Assembly: GCA_001508155.1 (NCBI GenBank)
Contig: LGFI01000010.1
Span: 20,762 to 84,761, forward strand
DNA length: 64,000 nt
Direction: 5' to 3'
Source: Acetothermia bacterium 64_32
GTDB lineage: Bacteria > Bipolaricaulota > Bipolaricaulia > Bipolaricaulales > Bipolaricaulaceae
Below the pieces are notes generated by a model, which was not told the origin of the DNA, did no database searches, and was given only the letters and a program-made list of their open reading frames with translations. The first letter of the stretch is position 1; every line of letters starts with the position of its first letter. This document shows, in pieces, positions 9,236 to 20,700 of this stretch. The position numbers and the translations under genes were made by a program.

Positions 9236-9547
9236 TCACTCGAAGGTGGCCCCACACTTGCGGCACTTCCGCAGCTTCTGCCCCTCCACCACGGCGAACC
9301 CGATCCGGGTGGGCACGCCGCACTCGGGGCAGATGACCCGCACGTTGGACCAATGGATAGGGGCCTCCCGCTTTATGATCCCGGGCTCCCGCACCGTTTG
9401 GGTGGGGCGCTGGTGCTTGGTGACGATGTTAACCCCTTCCACCAACACCCGCTCCCGCTCGGGGTAAACCCGGATCACCTTGCCGAGCTTCCCCCGGTCG
9501 TCCCCAGAGATGACCTTGACACGATCCCCTTTCCTTACCTTACGCAT
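9236..9547 (-). CDS. rplX: 50S ribosomal protein L24 with C-terminal zinc ribbon
   Basis: 103 aa. The N-terminal KOW motif ([20 protein letters not shown]) is followed by a C-terminal zinc ribbon (CPECG and CRKCG), a version seen in several thermophilic and cyanobacterial L24 proteins but absent from E. coli. L24 initiates assembly of the large subunit. Confidence 0.97.
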   Translation of the reverse strand: MRKVRKGDRVKVISGDDRGKLGKVIRVYPERERVLVEGVNIVTKHQRPTQTVREPGIIKREAPIHWSNVRVICPECGVPTRIGFAVVEGQKLRKCRKCGATFE

Positions 9548-9580
9548 CGCCTACCCCCAACGAAGGCCTTTTGGGGGACA

Positions 9581-9943
9581 TCACACCACCTCCGGGGCCA
9601 GGGAGATGATGCGCATCATCCCTTTTTCCCTGAGTTCCCTGGCCACCGGCCCGAACACCCGGGTCCCCACAGGCTGAAGGTTCTTATCCACCAGGACCAC
9701 CGCGTTGTCGTCGAACCTCAGGGTGCTCCCGTCCGGCCGGCGGAAAGCGGCCCGGGTGCGCACCACCACCCCCCGGACGATGTCCCCCTTCTCGAAGTCC
9801 GAGGTGGGGATGCGCCGCTGTACCGAGCCCACAATGATATCCCCAATCTGGCCCCGGCGCCTCTTGCCCAACACGGTGATGCACTTTATCTCCTTCACCC
9901 CGGTGTTGTCGGCCACTGTAAGTCGCGTCTCTGGAAGGATCAT
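9581..9943 (-). CDS. rplN: 50S ribosomal protein L14
   Basis: 120 aa from the ATG at 9943 ([20 protein letters not shown]). The signature [20 protein letters not shown] and the ending [20 protein letters not shown] are intact. The 33-base gap to rplX contains only the rplX ribosome-binding region. Confidence 0.98.
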   Translation of the reverse strand: MILPETRLTVADNTGVKEIKCITVLGKRRRGQIGDIIVGSVQRRIPTSDFEKGDIVRGVVVRTRAAFRRPDGSTLRFDDNAVVLVDKNLQPVGTRVFGPVARELREKGMMRIISLAPEVV

Positions 9944-9945
9944 GG

Positions 9946-10191
9946 CTAGGCCTCCGCACGCTTTATGACCTCCACCAACCGCCACCGCTTGAGCCGGGAC
10001 AAGGGGCGCGTCTCCTCGATCCGCACGATGTCCCCAACATGTGCCAGCTGGCGCTCGTCGTGTACGTAGTACTTGGTGCGTCGCCTGACGTACTTGCGGT
10101 AGCGAGGGTGCCGAACCAGGCTCTCCTCCATCACCACGATGGTCTTCTGCATCCTGTCACTTACAACACGGCCGATCCTCTGTTTACGCAT
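9946..10191 (-). CDS. rpsQ: 30S ribosomal protein S17
   Basis: 81 aa: [20 protein letters not shown], then [20 protein letters not shown], the S17 signature, in an OB fold. It overlaps rpmC by eight bases. Confidence 0.97.
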   Translation of the reverse strand: MRKQRIGRVVSDRMQKTIVVMEESLVRHPRYRKYVRRRTKYYVHDERQLAHVGDIVRIEETRPLSRLKRWRLVEVIKRAEA

Positions 10192-10384
10192 CCTGACCCC
10201 TTTTGCGCTCCCGCAGCACTGTGAGGGCGCGGGCGATGTCGCGCTTGGTCTTTGCGATCTCCGCCGTGTTCTGCAGCTGCCCTGAGGCGAGCTGAAAGCG
10301 CAGGTTGAGGAGCTTCCGCTTGAGATCGCGCACCTTTCCTTGGAGCTCCTCGTCGGTGAGTTCCCTAAGCTCCCGCGCCTTCAC
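10184..10384 (-). CDS. rpmC: 50S ribosomal protein L29
   Basis: 66 aa, two helices: [20 protein letters not shown] and [20 protein letters not shown], the L29 family pattern near the polypeptide exit tunnel. It overlaps both neighbours (rplP by four bases, rpsQ by eight). Confidence 0.97.
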   Translation of the reverse strand: MKARELRELTDEELQGKVRDLKRKLLNLRFQLASGQLQNTAEIAKTKRDIARALTVLRERKRGQDA

Positions 10385-10809
10385 CTTTCACCTCCCAGGT
10401 GGAACCTGCGCCTGAGCCGGGTGGGGATGGGGAACTTGTAGGCCACGATCTTGGCGATCCTTTTGGCCTCCTCCTCCGAGACCCCGGCGAACTCGAACAT
10501 GATCGTGCCCGGCTTCACCACCGCCACCCAGTTCTCCACGTTGCCCTTACCCTTTCCCATCCTGGACTCGGCCGGCTTCCTGGTGAGGGGTTTGTCCGGG
10601 AAGATGCGGATCCAGACCTTACCCCGGTGGGTGGCGCGGGCCAGGGCGGTGCGGGCGGCCTCTATCTGCTGCCTGGTGATCCGGGCAGGGGCCAGGGCCT
10701 GGATGCCGAAGTCGCCGAAGGCCACCTCGGTACAGCGGGTGGCCCTGCCCTTTACCCGCCCCTTTTGCTGCTTTCGGTATTTCGTCCTCTTGGGGAAAAG
10801 GAGGGACAT
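10381..10809 (-). CDS. rplP: 50S ribosomal protein L16
   Basis: 142 aa. [20 protein letters not shown] at the N-terminus and the signature [19 protein letters not shown] near residue 85 are present, as expected for L16 next to the A-site tRNA elbow. Normal length. Confidence 0.98.
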   Translation of the reverse strand: MSLLFPKRTKYRKQQKGRVKGRATRCTEVAFGDFGIQALAPARITRQQIEAARTALARATHRGKVWIRIFPDKPLTRKPAESRMGKGKGNVENWVAVVKPGTIMFEFAGVSEEEAKRIAKIVAYKFPIPTRLRRRFHLGGER

Positions 10810-10810
10810 G

Positions 10811-11467
10811 TCAGCTCACCTCTCGACTTTCCTTGGGAGACCAAACCTCCCCCCGGAACACCCAGGCCTTGACCCCGATCACCCCGTACTTGGTCATGGC
10901 CTCCGCCAGCCCGTAGTCCACGTCCGCCCGCAGGGTCTGCAGGGGCACCCGCCCCTGTTTCATCTCCACCGACCGGGCGATGTCCGCACCACCGAGGCGC
11001 CCTGAGATGCGGATCTTAACCCCTTGGGCCCCGGCGGCCATCACCCGCCGGATGGTCTCCTTCATGGCCCGATAGGGGTTGATCCGGTTCTCTATCTGGA
11101 AGGCCACGTCCTGGGCCACCAACGGCGCCTCCAGCTCCGGCCGCTCCACCTCCATCACCCCGATCCGGACCTCCCGGCCGATCATCCGGGAGAGCTCCTC
11201 TTGCAGGCGCTCTATCTCACTGCCCCCCCGGCCGATCACGATCCCCGGGCGGGCGGCCCGCACGATCACCCGCACCCTTTCCGGGACCGCCCGCTCGATG
11301 AGCACCTCGGCGATCCCCGCCCCCCGGTAGTTCTTCCTTATGTGCTCCCGGATCCTGTGATCCTCCTTCACATATTCGGGGACCTTGTTGTCGGGCACAT
11401 ACCAGTTCGAGCGCCACTTCCTCAGCACCCCAACCCTGAACCCGACCGGATGTGTCTTCTGCCCCAC
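10811..11467 (-). CDS. rpsC: 30S ribosomal protein S3
   Basis: 218 aa: [20 protein letters not shown], a KH domain ([20 protein letters not shown]) and the C-terminal S3 domain ([20 protein letters not shown]). S3 lines the mRNA entry tunnel. The start overlaps the rplV stop by one base. Confidence 0.98.
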   Translation of the reverse strand: MGQKTHPVGFRVGVLRKWRSNWYVPDNKVPEYVKEDHRIREHIRKNYRGAGIAEVLIERAVPERVRVIVRAARPGIVIGRGGSEIERLQEELSRMIGREVRIGVMEVERPELEAPLVAQDVAFQIENRINPYRAMKETIRRVMAAGAQGVKIRISGRLGGADIARSVEMKQGRVPLQTLRADVDYGLAEAMTKYGVIGVKAWVFRGEVWSPKESREVS

Positions 11468-11808
11468 TAGTCCTCCTTTTCAGCCACTACCACGGTTATA
11501 TGGGATAGCCGGCGGTGGATGATGTCGGCCCGGCCGAAGGCCCGGGGGTTGAGCCGCTTCAGCCGAGGGCCCTCGTCCACATAGGCCCTGACCACCACCA
11601 GCCTATCGGGGTCCATGTCGAAGTCGTGCTCGGCGTTGGCCACGGCGGAGGCGAGCACCTTGCGGATGATCCGGGCCGCCTTCCTGGGGGAGAAGGCGAG
11701 GATCCGCTCAGCCTCATGCACAGGCTTTCCCCGGATCTCGTCGATCACGAGCCTCGCCTTAAGGGGTGAAACCCGTACAAAGCGTGCGCGAGCTTTTGCC
11801 TCCCTCAC
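11467..11808 (-). CDS. rplV: 50S ribosomal protein L22
   Basis: 113 aa: [20 protein letters not shown], a core with [18 protein letters not shown], and the tip signature [19 protein letters not shown], which forms the tunnel-lining hairpin. Normal length. Confidence 0.98.
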   Translation of the reverse strand: MREAKARARFVRVSPLKARLVIDEIRGKPVHEAERILAFSPRKAARIIRKVLASAVANAEHDFDMDPDRLVVVRAYVDEGPRLKRLNPRAFGRADIIHRRLSHITVVVAEKED

Positions 11809-11817
11809 CCTGTCACC

Positions 11818-12102
11818 TCACTTCAAGGGGGGCGGCCCTTTCTTCTTGGCGCCGCCATGGCCTCGGAAGGTCCGCGTGGGCGCGAACTCCCCGAGCCTAT
11901 GCCCGATCATCGCCTCGGTGATGCGAACGGGCACGAAACTCCTACCGTTGTGCACCCGGATGGTGACCCCCACCATCTCAGGGACGATCATGGAGGCCCG
12001 CGACCAGGTGCGGATCTCCGCAAGTTCCCCCTTCCTTGCCCGTTCCAGTTTCCTCAATAGCTTGGGATGGACATAGGGGCCTTTCTTCTTGGAACGACCC
12101 AT
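11818..12102 (-). CDS. rpsS: 30S ribosomal protein S19
   Basis: 94 aa from the ATG at 12102 ([20 protein letters not shown]). The signature [20 protein letters not shown] is intact. The start base coincides with the last base of the rplB stop. An upstream extension of the frame is the rplB coding region read out of frame. Confidence 0.97.
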   Translation of the reverse strand: MGRSKKKGPYVHPKLLRKLERARKGELAEIRTWSRASMIVPEMVGVTIRVHNGRSFVPVRITEAMIGHRLGEFAPTRTFRGHGGAKKKGPPPLK

Positions 12103-12929
12103 CACTTCCTCCTCTTCAGTATCAGGGCGTCGCTGGCCTTCCTCTTCTTGCGGGTCTTGTGGCCGCCTTTGGTATCCCAACCCCAGATGGACTTGGGGGG
12201 GCCTCCCTCCCCGGTGCGGCCCTCCCCACCCCCATGCGGGTGGTCCACCGCGTTCATGGCCACCCCCCGCACCCGGGGCCTGCGCCCAAAGTGCCTCACC
12301 CGGCCGGCCTTCCCGTGCCGGACGTTCTTGTGATCGGGGTTGGAGACCCTCCCGATGGTGGCCACGCATTCCACGTGGAACAGCCTCACCTCCCCCGAGG
12401 GGAGGCGGACTATGGCCCGATCCCCCTCCCGACCCAGGAGCTGGGCCGCGGTTCCCGCGGCCCGTGCGATCTTCCCCTTGGACCCTGGGGTAAGCTCTAG
12501 GTTATGGATGAAGCTTCCCACGGGGATCTTCTTCAAGGGCAGTGCGTTCCCCGGACGCGGCTCGGCGTCCTCCCCCGCCTCCACCACATCCCCCACCCGC
12601 AGCTCCAGGGGGGCGATGATGTACCGCTTTTCCCCGTCGGCATAATGAAGCAGGGTTATCCAGGCGGAACGGTTGGGGTCGTACTCCACGGACACCACCC
12701 TGGCCGGAACCCCGCGCTTTTCCCGGGCGAAGTCGATGATCCTGTACTTGCGCTTGTGACCTCCCCCCCGGTGGCGGGCGGTGATCCGCCCTTGGGAGTT
12801 GCGCCCGGCATGGCGCTTGAGCGGCACCAAAAGCGACCGCTCCGGGGGCTTTCTGGTGAGCTCCGAGTAATCGGGAAGCACCGCGTGCCTCTGCCCCGGC
12901 GTAACCGGATTTTTCCCCTTCAGTCCCAT
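12102..12929 (-). CDS. rplB: 50S ribosomal protein L2
   Basis: 275 aa. The RNA-binding domain contains [20 protein letters not shown], and the C-terminal domain includes [20 protein letters not shown] with the histidine segment near the peptidyl-transferase centre. Normal length and position between rplW and rpsS. Confidence 0.98.
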   Translation of the reverse strand: MGLKGKNPVTPGQRHAVLPDYSELTRKPPERSLLVPLKRHAGRNSQGRITARHRGGGHKRKYRIIDFAREKRGVPARVVSVEYDPNRSAWITLLHYADGEKRYIIAPLELRVGDVVEAGEDAEPRPGNALPLKKIPVGSFIHNLELTPGSKGKIARAAGTAAQLLGREGDRAIVRLPSGEVRLFHVECVATIGRVSNPDHKNVRHGKAGRVRHFGRRPRVRGVAMNAVDHPHGGGEGRTGEGGPPKSIWGWDTKGGHKTRKKRKASDALILKRRK

Positions 12930-12933
12930 AACG

Positions 12934-13233
12934 TCACCCCACGATGTCGATCTTGTGCCCGGGAGCGAGCTTAACTATCGCCCGCTTTTCCGCCTTGGTG
13001 CGGCCAAACCCCCGGTCCATCCGGGTACGGCGGGGCTTGCCCGGCCGCGCCAGCGTCCGGACCGCCAGCACCTTCACCCCAAACAGCTCCTCCACCGCGC
13101 GCCGGATGTCCACCTTGGTGGCCCGGGGATGGACCTCGAAGGTGTACTTGCCCTCTTCCATCTCGCGCCACGACTTCTCCGTCAGGATGGGACGTAGGAG
13201 GACATCCTCCGGATGCAAGCCTGCATCAAACAT
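12934..13233 (-). CDS. rplW: 50S ribosomal protein L23
   Basis: 99 aa: [20 protein letters not shown] and the C-terminal [21 protein letters not shown]23 sits at the tunnel exit and docks trigger factor and SRP. It overlaps the rplD stop by eight bases. Confidence 0.97.
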   Translation of the reverse strand: MFDAGLHPEDVLLRPILTEKSWREMEEGKYTFEVHPRATKVDIRRAVEELFGVKVLAVRTLARPGKPRRTRMDRGFGRTKAEKRAIVKLAPGHKIDIVG

Positions 13234-13867
13234 CCTGCAACCTCCCCGCCAAGGCGTCCAGTGCGCCTTTGGTCACAAGCAGCCCCTCGTGGGCCAGGAC
13301 GTGGTAGGCCGACAGGAAGTCGCTCCGCATACAGCTCACCCCTGGGATGTTTGAGAAGCTCTTCACCACCGGCACCCGGTACTCGTCAGGGGCCACCACC
13401 ACCAAGGTCCGTTCCGGGCACTCCAGCTTCCTGAGGAGCGTGATCCCCTCCTTGGTGCGGGGCCGGGGAAACCCCAGCCGGTCGATGACCACCAGCCCCC
13501 CCTCCTTAAAGCGGGCGGAAAGGGCGGATATGAGGGCCTTTCTCCGCATCCGCTTGGGCAGGGAGAGGCGGACCTTGTGGGCCCTCGGGCCGAAGGTCAC
13601 CCCCCCATGTCGCCAGATGGGGGAACGGATGGAGCCATGGCGGGCCCGACCGGTGCCCTTCTGCCGCCAGGGCTTGCGCCCCCCCCCGGACACCTCCCCC
13701 CTGGTCTTGGCCTTGGCCGTCCCCTGCCGTTGGTTGGCAAGGAAGACCCGCACCGCCCGATAGAGGAGGTCCTTGTGGACCGGCCCACCGAACACCTCCG
13801 CCGGGACCTCGATCTCCTCGGGCCCCGCGTCCAGGGCATCGAACCTGTAAAGCTTCGCCTTAGGCAT
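13226..13867 (-). CDS. rplD: 50S ribosomal protein L4
   Basis: 213 aa. The extended tunnel loop is visible (GGGRKPWRQKGTGRARHGSI). The C-terminal globular part contains VVVAPDEYRVPVVKSFSNIP. In E. coli, L4 represses its own S10 operon; no matching leader can be recognised here. It overlaps rplC by eight bases. Confidence 0.97.
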   Translation of the reverse strand: MPKAKLYRFDALDAGPEEIEVPAEVFGGPVHKDLLYRAVRVFLANQRQGTAKAKTRGEVSGGGRKPWRQKGTGRARHGSIRSPIWRHGGVTFGPRAHKVRLSLPKRMRRKALISALSARFKEGGLVVIDRLGFPRPRTKEGITLLRKLECPERTLVVVAPDEYRVPVVKSFSNIPGVSCMRSDFLSAYHVLAHEGLLVTKGALDALAGRLQDV

Positions 13868-14483
13868 CGTGTTTCCTTATCTTGACCACGCCCTTCCGGG
13901 GCCCGGGGACCGACCCTTGCAAGACCAAAAGGCCCCGCTCCACATCCACCTTAAGCACCCTTAGGTTCCGCACGGTGACGGCCTGTGCCCCGAAATGCCC
14001 CGGCATCTTCTTCCCCTTCATCACCTTTCGCAGCCCCATGGGCCCGGCGGTGCCCGGGCGCCGGATCAGCTTGTGGCCATGGGACCTGGGGCGATAGCCG
14101 AACCCCCAGCGCTTGATGGTCCCGGAAAAGCCCCTCCCTTTCGAGATCCCGGTCACGTCCACCAGCTCCCCCTCCGAGAAGGCCTCCACCCCCAGGGTCT
14201 GCCCCACCTGGAAGGCGTCCGGGTCCTCCACCCGCGCCTCGTAAAGCCTCCGCCGGGGGGGGACCCCCGCCTTCCGAAAGTGCCCCTGCAGGGGCTTGGG
14301 GAGCCTTTTCTCCTTGACCTCCCCCCAACCGAGCTGGACGGCGGCATACCCGTCCGTCTCCGGGCGCTTCAGCTGCACCACCACCGAGGGCTCCACCTGG
14401 ATCACGGTGGCCGCCACCGCCCCGCCATGCCCGTCGAACCACTGAGTCATGCCAACCTTCTTCCCCAGCAAGCAAAGCGTCAT
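13860..14483 (-). CDS. rplC: 50S ribosomal protein L3
   Basis: 207 aa from the ATG at 14483 (MTLCLLGKKVGMTQWFDGHG). The signature DVTGISKGRGFSGTIKRWGF and the glycine-rich SHGHKLIRRPGTAGPMGLRK loop near the peptidyl-transferase centre are intact. The frame is open upstream to 14549, but that stretch belongs to rpsJ. Confidence 0.97.
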   Translation of the reverse strand: MTLCLLGKKVGMTQWFDGHGGAVAATVIQVEPSVVVQLKRPETDGYAAVQLGWGEVKEKRLPKPLQGHFRKAGVPPRRRLYEARVEDPDAFQVGQTLGVEAFSEGELVDVTGISKGRGFSGTIKRWGFGYRPRSHGHKLIRRPGTAGPMGLRKVMKGKKMPGHFGAQAVTVRNLRVLKVDVERGLLVLQGSVPGPRKGVVKIRKHDA

Positions 14484-14493
14484 CTCGCTCCCC

Positions 14494-14802
14494 CTAGAGC
14501 TTGATCTCGATGTCGATGCCGGTGGGAAGCTCCACCTCCATGAGGGCATTTATGGTCTCGGAAGTCGGCTCCCGGATGTCGATCAGTCGCCGGTGGACCT
14601 TGCGCTCGAAATGCTCCATAGAGCGTTTGTCCACATGCGGCGACCGCAGGACCGTGTAAAGGCGCCTCTTTGTGGGAAGCGGGATCGGACCGGCCACCTT
14701 GGCCCGGGTGGCCTTGGCCGTCTCCACGATCTTCCTCACGGCCGCGTCCACAAGCTCGTGATCGTAGCTTTGAATCCTGATCCTGATTTTCTCCCTAGCC
14801 AT
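14494..14802 (-). CDS. rpsJ: 30S ribosomal protein S10 (NusE)
   Basis: 102 aa: [40 protein letters not shown], and [20 protein letters not shown], the S10 signature. The start overlaps the fusA stop by eight bases. In the usual arrangement tuf lies between fusA and rpsJ; here it does not. S10 also acts as NusE in antitermination. Confidence 0.98.
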   Translation of the reverse strand: MAREKIRIRIQSYDHELVDAAVRKIVETAKATRAKVAGPIPLPTKRRLYTVLRSPHVDKRSMEHFERKVHRRLIDIREPTSETINALMEVELPTGIDIEIKL

Positions 14803-16888
14803 ATTGATATCCCCTGCCCCTCAACACCTCCCGGGCGATCTGCTCCGGGACCACCTCGTAATGGGTCACCCGAAGGGTATAAACCGCCCGCCCTTGGGTG
14901 AGCGAGCGGAGTCGGGTGGCGTACCCGAAGGTCTCGGCCAAGGGGATCGCCACGTGGACGACCTCAAAAGCGCCCTTGGTCTCGATGGAACGAACCTCGC
15001 CCCTTCGGCGACCGAGGTCCGATACGACCTCTCCCAGGTACTCGCTGGGCGTGATTATATCACCCTCGGCGATGGGTTCCAACAAGCTGACCCCGGCCTG
15101 TTCCAGGGCCCGGCGTAGGGCCTGGGTGGCGCAGGCCTCGAAGGCGATCTCGGTGGAGTCCACCGGGCTTGCGGCCCCGTCCACGAGTCGGGCGGCCAGG
15201 TCCGTCACCGGGTAGCCCCCGATGGGGGAGGCGGACAAGGCCTCCTGGATCCCCCGGCGGGCCGCCTCCACGAAGTGGGGGGGGAGCACCTCCGGGGGGA
15301 CCTGGCAGGCAAAGGAAAAGCCCCCGCCGCGCGGCAGGGGCTCGAAAAAAAGCCTGAGCTTGGCGTACTGGCCCCTTCCCCCCACCGCGTGGGCCAGCTC
15401 CTCCTCCACCTCGATGGGGCGGGCCAGGGTCTCCTTGTAGGCCACCCGGGGCCGGCCCACCCGATGCGACACCCCGAACTCCTCCCGCACCCTCCTCAGC
15501 TGCACCTCAAGGTGCAGCTCCCCCATCCCCCCCACCAGGAGCTGCCCGGTGGACTCGTCCTCCCTGACGTAGAAGGTGGGGTCTTCTTGGGCGATCTTCT
15601 CCAGGGCCTGGCGCAGGACCGGTTCCTCGGCCTCGGAGCGGGCCTCCACCGCCATGAACACTACCGGCTCCGGGAAGGCGATGGGCTCCAGGTGCAAGGG
15701 GTGTTCGGGGTCGCACAGGGTGTCGCCGGTGAGCACCCGGTCGGTGGAGATGAGGCCCACGATGTCCCCTGCGGTGGCCACACCCAACCGCTCCCGCCGG
15801 TTGGCATGTAGCCTAAACAGCTTGGTCACCCTCACCCTCTTGCCCGAGCTGGCATTGAGCACCGTGTCCCCCTCGGACAGGGTCCCGGAGTAGATGCGGG
15901 TGTAAAGGAGCCGACCGGCATAGGGGTCGGTGGCCACCTTGAACACCAGGGCGGAGAGGGGGGCCCTGGGATCGGGGGGGCGGGACTCCCTCCCCCGGCC
16001 GTCGGGGCCGAGCCCCTCCACCGGGGGGATGTCCACAGGGGAGGGCAGGAAATCCACCACCGCGTCCAGCACCGGCTGCACCCCGACGTTCCTCAAGGCC
16101 GCCCCACCCAGCACCGGGACCCAGCCCCGCTCCAAAACCGCCCTCCGCACGACCGGAATGACCACCCCCAAAGGGAGCTCCCTGCCAGCCAGGTACGCCT
16201 CCGCCACCTCGTCCGAGAGCTCGGCCAGGTGCTCCAGGAGGAGCTCCTTGTAGTGGGCATGCGCCTCCTCAAGCCCCGGGGGCAGGGGCAGGTACTCATA
16301 CCTCTCGCCCTTGGAGGACTCATCCCAACGGATGGCCTCCCCCCGCAACACGTCCACCATCCCCAAAAGGCGGCCATCGGGGTCCTTCCAGGGGAAGAAC
16401 AAGGGGAGGGGAACCGCCCCCAGCCGCCCCTGGATGGCGGAGACCGTGGCCGCGAAATCGGACTCCACCCGGTCCAGCTTGTTGACGAAGGCGATCCGGG
16501 GGACGCGATAGCGGTCCGCCTGGCGCCAGACGGTCTCGGACTGGGACTCGACCCCCTCCACCCCGGAGAAAACCACCACCACCCCATCCAACACCCTCAG
16601 GGACCGCTCCACCTCCACGGTGAAGTCCACATGCCCTGGGGTGTCGATGATGTTGATCTGGTGGCCGCGCCAGTTCACGGTGGTGGCCGCGGCGGTGATG
16701 GTGATCCCCCGCTCCCTTTCCTGGTCCATCCAGTCCATCTCCGCGGTGCCCTCGTGCACCTCGCCCATCTTGTGGATCTTGCGGGTGTAATAGAGGATAC
16801 GTTCGGTGAGGGTGGTCTTCCCCGCGTCGATGTGGGCCACTATGCCGATGTTGCGAACCCGGGTGATATCGTAACTGGGCCCCTCCAT
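14795..16888 (-). CDS. fusA: Elongation factor G
   Basis: 697 aa, full length. The GTPase domain has [20 protein letters not shown] (G1, residues 18-37), the switch region [40 protein letters not shown] (G3) and NKLD (G4). Domain II and the tRNA-mimicking domains III-V follow, including [20 protein letters not shown]. It drives GTP-dependent translocation. rpsL-rpsG-fusA is the standard str order. Confidence 0.98.
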   Translation of the reverse strand: MEGPSYDITRVRNIGIVAHIDAGKTTLTERILYYTRKIHKMGEVHEGTAEMDWMDQERERGITITAAATTVNWRGHQINIIDTPGHVDFTVEVERSLRVLDGVVVVFSGVEGVESQSETVWRQADRYRVPRIAFVNKLDRVESDFAATVSAIQGRLGAVPLPLFFPWKDPDGRLLGMVDVLRGEAIRWDESSKGERYEYLPLPPGLEEAHAHYKELLLEHLAELSDEVAEAYLAGRELPLGVVIPVVRRAVLERGWVPVLGGAALRNVGVQPVLDAVVDFLPSPVDIPPVEGLGPDGRGRESRPPDPRAPLSALVFKVATDPYAGRLLYTRIYSGTLSEGDTVLNASSGKRVRVTKLFRLHANRRERLGVATAGDIVGLISTDRVLTGDTLCDPEHPLHLEPIAFPEPVVFMAVEARSEAEEPVLRQALEKIAQEDPTFYVREDESTGQLLVGGMGELHLEVQLRRVREEFGVSHRVGRPRVAYKETLARPIEVEEELAHAVGGRGQYAKLRLFFEPLPRGGGFSFACQVPPEVLPPHFVEAARRGIQEALSASPIGGYPVTDLAARLVDGAASPVDSTEIAFEACATQALRRALEQAGVSLLEPIAEGDIITPSEYLGEVVSDLGRRRGEVRSIETKGAFEVVHVAIPLAETFGYATRLRSLTQGRAVYTLRVTHYEVVPEQIAREVLRGRGYQYG

Positions 16889-16904
16889 CGGCCTTCCCGC
16901 CTCT

Positions 16905-17378
16905 CTACCAGCGGTAGTGGGCGAAGGCGCGGTTGGCCTCGGCCATGCGGTGGGATTCCAGTTTCTTCTGGACGGCGGCCCCTTCCCCCCGGGCGGCGTC
17001 GGCGATCTCGGCCGCCAGGCGCTCGGGCATGGTGTGCTCGTGGCGGTTGCGGGCCGCCTGGACTATCCAGCGCAGGGCGAGCATGGTCTGCCGGTGGGGG
17101 GGGACCTCGAAGGGGACCTGATAGGTGGCACCCCCCACCCGGCGGGAACGGACCTCCAGCTTCGGCATACAGTTCTGGACGGCCTTGATGAAGGTCTCCA
17201 GGGCCGGCCCCTCCCCCCGCCGCTCCAGGAGGTCGAAGGCCTGATACACGATGCGGCGGGCCAGGGACTTCTTGCCGTTCCACATCACGTAGTTGATCAG
17301 CTTCTCCACCAATTTGGAGCCGTAACGGACGTCCTGGGGCACGTCCCTGCCTGGGATGACGATGTCGAAGGTGGCCAC
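16905..17378 (-). CDS. rpsG: 30S ribosomal protein S7
   Basis: 157 aa: [20 protein letters not shown], the S7 signature near residue 11, and the C-terminal [15 protein letters not shown]. It binds the 16S 3' major domain near the E site and often autoregulates the str operon. It is separated from rpsL by one base. Confidence 0.98.
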   Translation of the reverse strand: MATFDIVIPGRDVPQDVRYGSKLVEKLINYVMWNGKKSLARRIVYQAFDLLERRGEGPALETFIKAVQNCMPKLEVRSRRVGGATYQVPFEVPPHRQTMLALRWIVQAARNRHEHTMPERLAAEIADAARGEGAAVQKKLESHRMAEANRAFAHYRW

Positions 17379-17379
17379 C

Positions 17380-17757
17380 CTACCCCTCCTTGGGACGCCG
17401 CACCCCGTACCGGGAGCGGGCCTGGCGACGCCCCTCCACCCCGGCGGCGTCCAACGCCCCCCGCACGATGTGGTACTTCACCCCCGGCAGGTCCTTCACC
17501 CGCCCACCCCGGACGAGCACGATGGAGTGCTCCTGCAGGTTGTGCCCCTCGCCCGGGATGTAGGCCGTGACCTCGCGCCCGTTGGAAAGCCTAACCCTGG
17601 CCACCTTCCGCAGCGCGGAGTTGGGCTTCTTGGGGGTGCGGGTGAAGACGCGCACACACACCCCCCGGCGCTGGGGGCATTCCTCCAGGGCCACCGACTT
17701 GCTCTTTTCAAGCTTCGGCTTACGACCCCTGCGAACAAGTTGATTAAACGTCGGCAT
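17380..17757 (-). CDS. rpsL: 30S ribosomal protein S12
   Basis: 125 aa. [20 protein letters not shown], the conserved [20 protein letters not shown] loop that holds the Lys targeted in streptomycin resistance, and [20 protein letters not shown] are all present. The streptomycin-site sequence looks wild type. It lies 11 bases after rpoC, so polymerase and ribosome genes share one transcript. Confidence 0.98.
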   Translation of the reverse strand: MPTFNQLVRRGRKPKLEKSKSVALEECPQRRGVCVRVFTRTPKKPNSALRKVARVRLSNGREVTAYIPGEGHNLQEHSIVLVRGGRVKDLPGVKYHIVRGALDAAGVEGRRQARSRYGVRRPKEG

Positions 17758-17768
17758 ACCTTTTCCTC

Positions 17769-20700
17769 CTAAGCGGTGCGTATTTTAGGGCTGGAGGATT
17801 CGGGCTGCAACGACTGGTCCGGTTCCTCCCCCTGCGGGCGGTGGGGAAAGGCCGTCCCCACCGGCACCTTCTTGCCCACCATGAGGCAGGGCTTGAGCCC
17901 TGTGAGGTCGTCCTCCTCCCCCCGGAGGGCGGCATCGGCCAGCACCTTGGTGGTCCGCTCGAAGGAGGCGGCAGCAAGCCAGGATTTGCGGAGCAGGGCG
18001 GCCCGGGAGATGCGGAGGAGCTCCCGCTCACCCTGGGGCAAGCGGTACTCGATGATCCGCACCGTGCGCGGCTCCCCGTGGAACTCCACCCGCACCTGCC
18101 TCACCCCATGGGTCACCATCCGCTCAAGGAGCATTTCGGTGATCTCCTCCCCGGCCTCGGCCAGGGTCATCCCGCCCCGGGTCACCGGGGCAAGGAGCTT
18201 CGCCCCCACTATCTCCTCCCGCATCCGGCGGATGCGCTCGTTCTCCTGGGAAAGCCGGTGCACCTCGCGCTGGAACACCTCCAAGGGGACGATGTCGTTG
18301 AGCATGAAGCTCGACTCCCCCGGGTCCTCGATGCGCACGTTGTTTAAGATCTGGCGGATCACCACCTCGAAGTGCTTGTCGTTTATGTCAACCCCCTGGG
18401 ACTTGTAGACCCGCTGGAGCTCGGTGAGGAGATACTCCCTGGTCTTTAGGACCCCGGCCACCTCCATCAGGTAGTGGGGGGGGATGACCCCTTTGGAGAT
18501 GGCCTCCCCCCGTTCCACCTTGTCCCCTTCCCGGACGTTGGCGGCCTCGCTGCACTCCACCCGGGCCCGGTAGCGGATGCGCAAGGTGGCGATCTCCCCC
18601 TCAAGGTCCACCTTCTCTATCAGCACGCTCTCCCCGTGGGGGAGGTTGAGGCGCAAGATCTCCTGGCGCTGGCGCACCGGGGCCCCATGTTCCACCATGG
18701 GGATGAGGTCCGGGGTCAAGGGGAAGATCATCCCCCGGCCGGCTGGGGAGAGCACGGCCACGGTCCGCCCGGAGAGGAGCACCGTCCCCTCCGTCTCGGC
18801 CCTGAGCTGAAGCGGCCGGGAACGGGTGGTGAGCTTGTGCTGGGCCTCCACCTTCTCCCCCGCCGAGACCAGGATCTGAGCCCCGTATGGGACCTCGTAC
18901 TGGTGGGGCTCGCCCTTCTCGTCCCGAACCACCACGTAGCGCCTCTTCCCCTCCTCCTTAAGCTCCACCGTGCCCGGGACCTCGGCCAGGGGGGCCTCCA
19001 CGTGGTATTCCTCGGACAGGGGATCCCCCTCCTTCACCCGCGCCCGGTGGGGGACGCAGGGGGCCACCCCCTCGGGGAGGGTGTAAACCCGGTCCAGGCC
19101 GGTGGTATCCAGGATGGCCAGGAACCTCTTTCCCCCCTCCTCCAGGTAAAAGGCCGTGCCGTCGATGGGGCAGCGCAGGGAGAGGAAGGACTGGGCATCC
19201 ACCTCCTCCCCTTCCCCCACCTGGAGGAGGGCGGCCGGGACCCGCACCGTGCGGGGGGAGGAGGTGATCTCCACCACCTCCCGGCCGGTTCGGGCGCTCT
19301 CCACCTTGGTGACGTGCCCGGCCAGGGGCGCCACCGTGGCATGGGCAGAACGGGTGGTCTTCCGGGCCTCGAAAAGCTCCTCGGCGCGGGGAAGCCCCTG
19401 GGTGATGTCCACCCCCACCACGCCCCCGGTGTGGAAGGTGCGCATGGTGAGCTGGGTCCCGGGCTCGCCGATGGACTGGGCGGCGATCACCCCCACGGCG
19501 GTGCCCAAATCCACCAACCGGTGGAAAGCGAGGTCCATACCATAACAGAGCTGGCACACCCCTTCTGGGGTCTGGCAGGTGGTGGGGGAGCGGATCACGA
19601 TCCGGGGCCGCACCCGCACCTTCCCCACCCCGGCGGCCCGGAGCTCGTCCACGAGCTCGGGGGTGAGGGTTTCGTCCTTCCGCACCAAGACGCCCCCGGT
19701 CTGGGGGTGGCGCACGTCCTCCACCGCCTTGGTGTGTGCGGCCCGCTCCCGCGCCCCCTGGTCCGAAAGATCCAGCTCCACCTCCAGGTTCCCCACCCGC
19801 TCGGCCAGGGCCCTGTCGATCAGGACATTGCGCTCCACCAGTACCTCACCGGTGGCAGGATCGAAGACGGGCGCGGCCGTCACCCGGCCGTAGATGCGCT
19901 CGGGGATGGACTCCATGATCCCACCCCCGGCGAAGTACAGGGGGTCTATCTCCACCCCCTGCCGGGTCCCACAATCGTGCTCCCTCACCACCACGTCCAC
20001 ACAGGCATCCACCAGCCGGCGGGTGAGGTAGCCGGCGTCGGCGGTCCTGAGGGCGGTGTCGGCGGTCCCCTTCCGGCCTCCATGGGTGGAGATGAAGTAC
20101 TCGATGATGGACAGGCCCTCCCGGAAGTTCGAGATCACCGGCCATTCGATGACCCGGCCCTGTGGGTCGGCCATGGGACCGCGCATGCCCGCCAACTGCT
20201 TCACCTGGCTCGAGGAACCCCGGGCCCCGGAGGCCACGATCCCCCACACCGGGTTGAACGGGTTCTTGGAGAGGTTCCGCATGGTGGCCCGCTCCACCTC
20301 GTCCACCGCCTCCCGCCACACCTGGACCACCGCCTGGAACCGTTGGGCCTCGGTGGCCAGCCCCCGCTGGTACATCCGGTTGATCCGCTCCACCTTGGCC
20401 TGGGCCTCCCGGATCAGCTCGTCCTTCTCCGGCGGGATCTCACAGTCCGGGATGGAGATGGTAAGCCCCGAAAGGGTGGCATATGTAAACCCGAGCTCCT
20501 TGACCCGATCCAAGAGCTCGCTGGTACGCTGCCAGCCGTAACGCAGGAAGCACTCGAGCACCTTGCGGCGGGTGAGCTTGGAGTCGAATGTGGCCCCGTA
20601 GTCCCTGAGGTCTGGGGGGAAGGCGAGGTTGAGCAGGGCGCGCCCCAGGGTGGTGTCGATGATCTCCCCGTCGATGCGGATCTTGATCGGGGAGTGAAGA

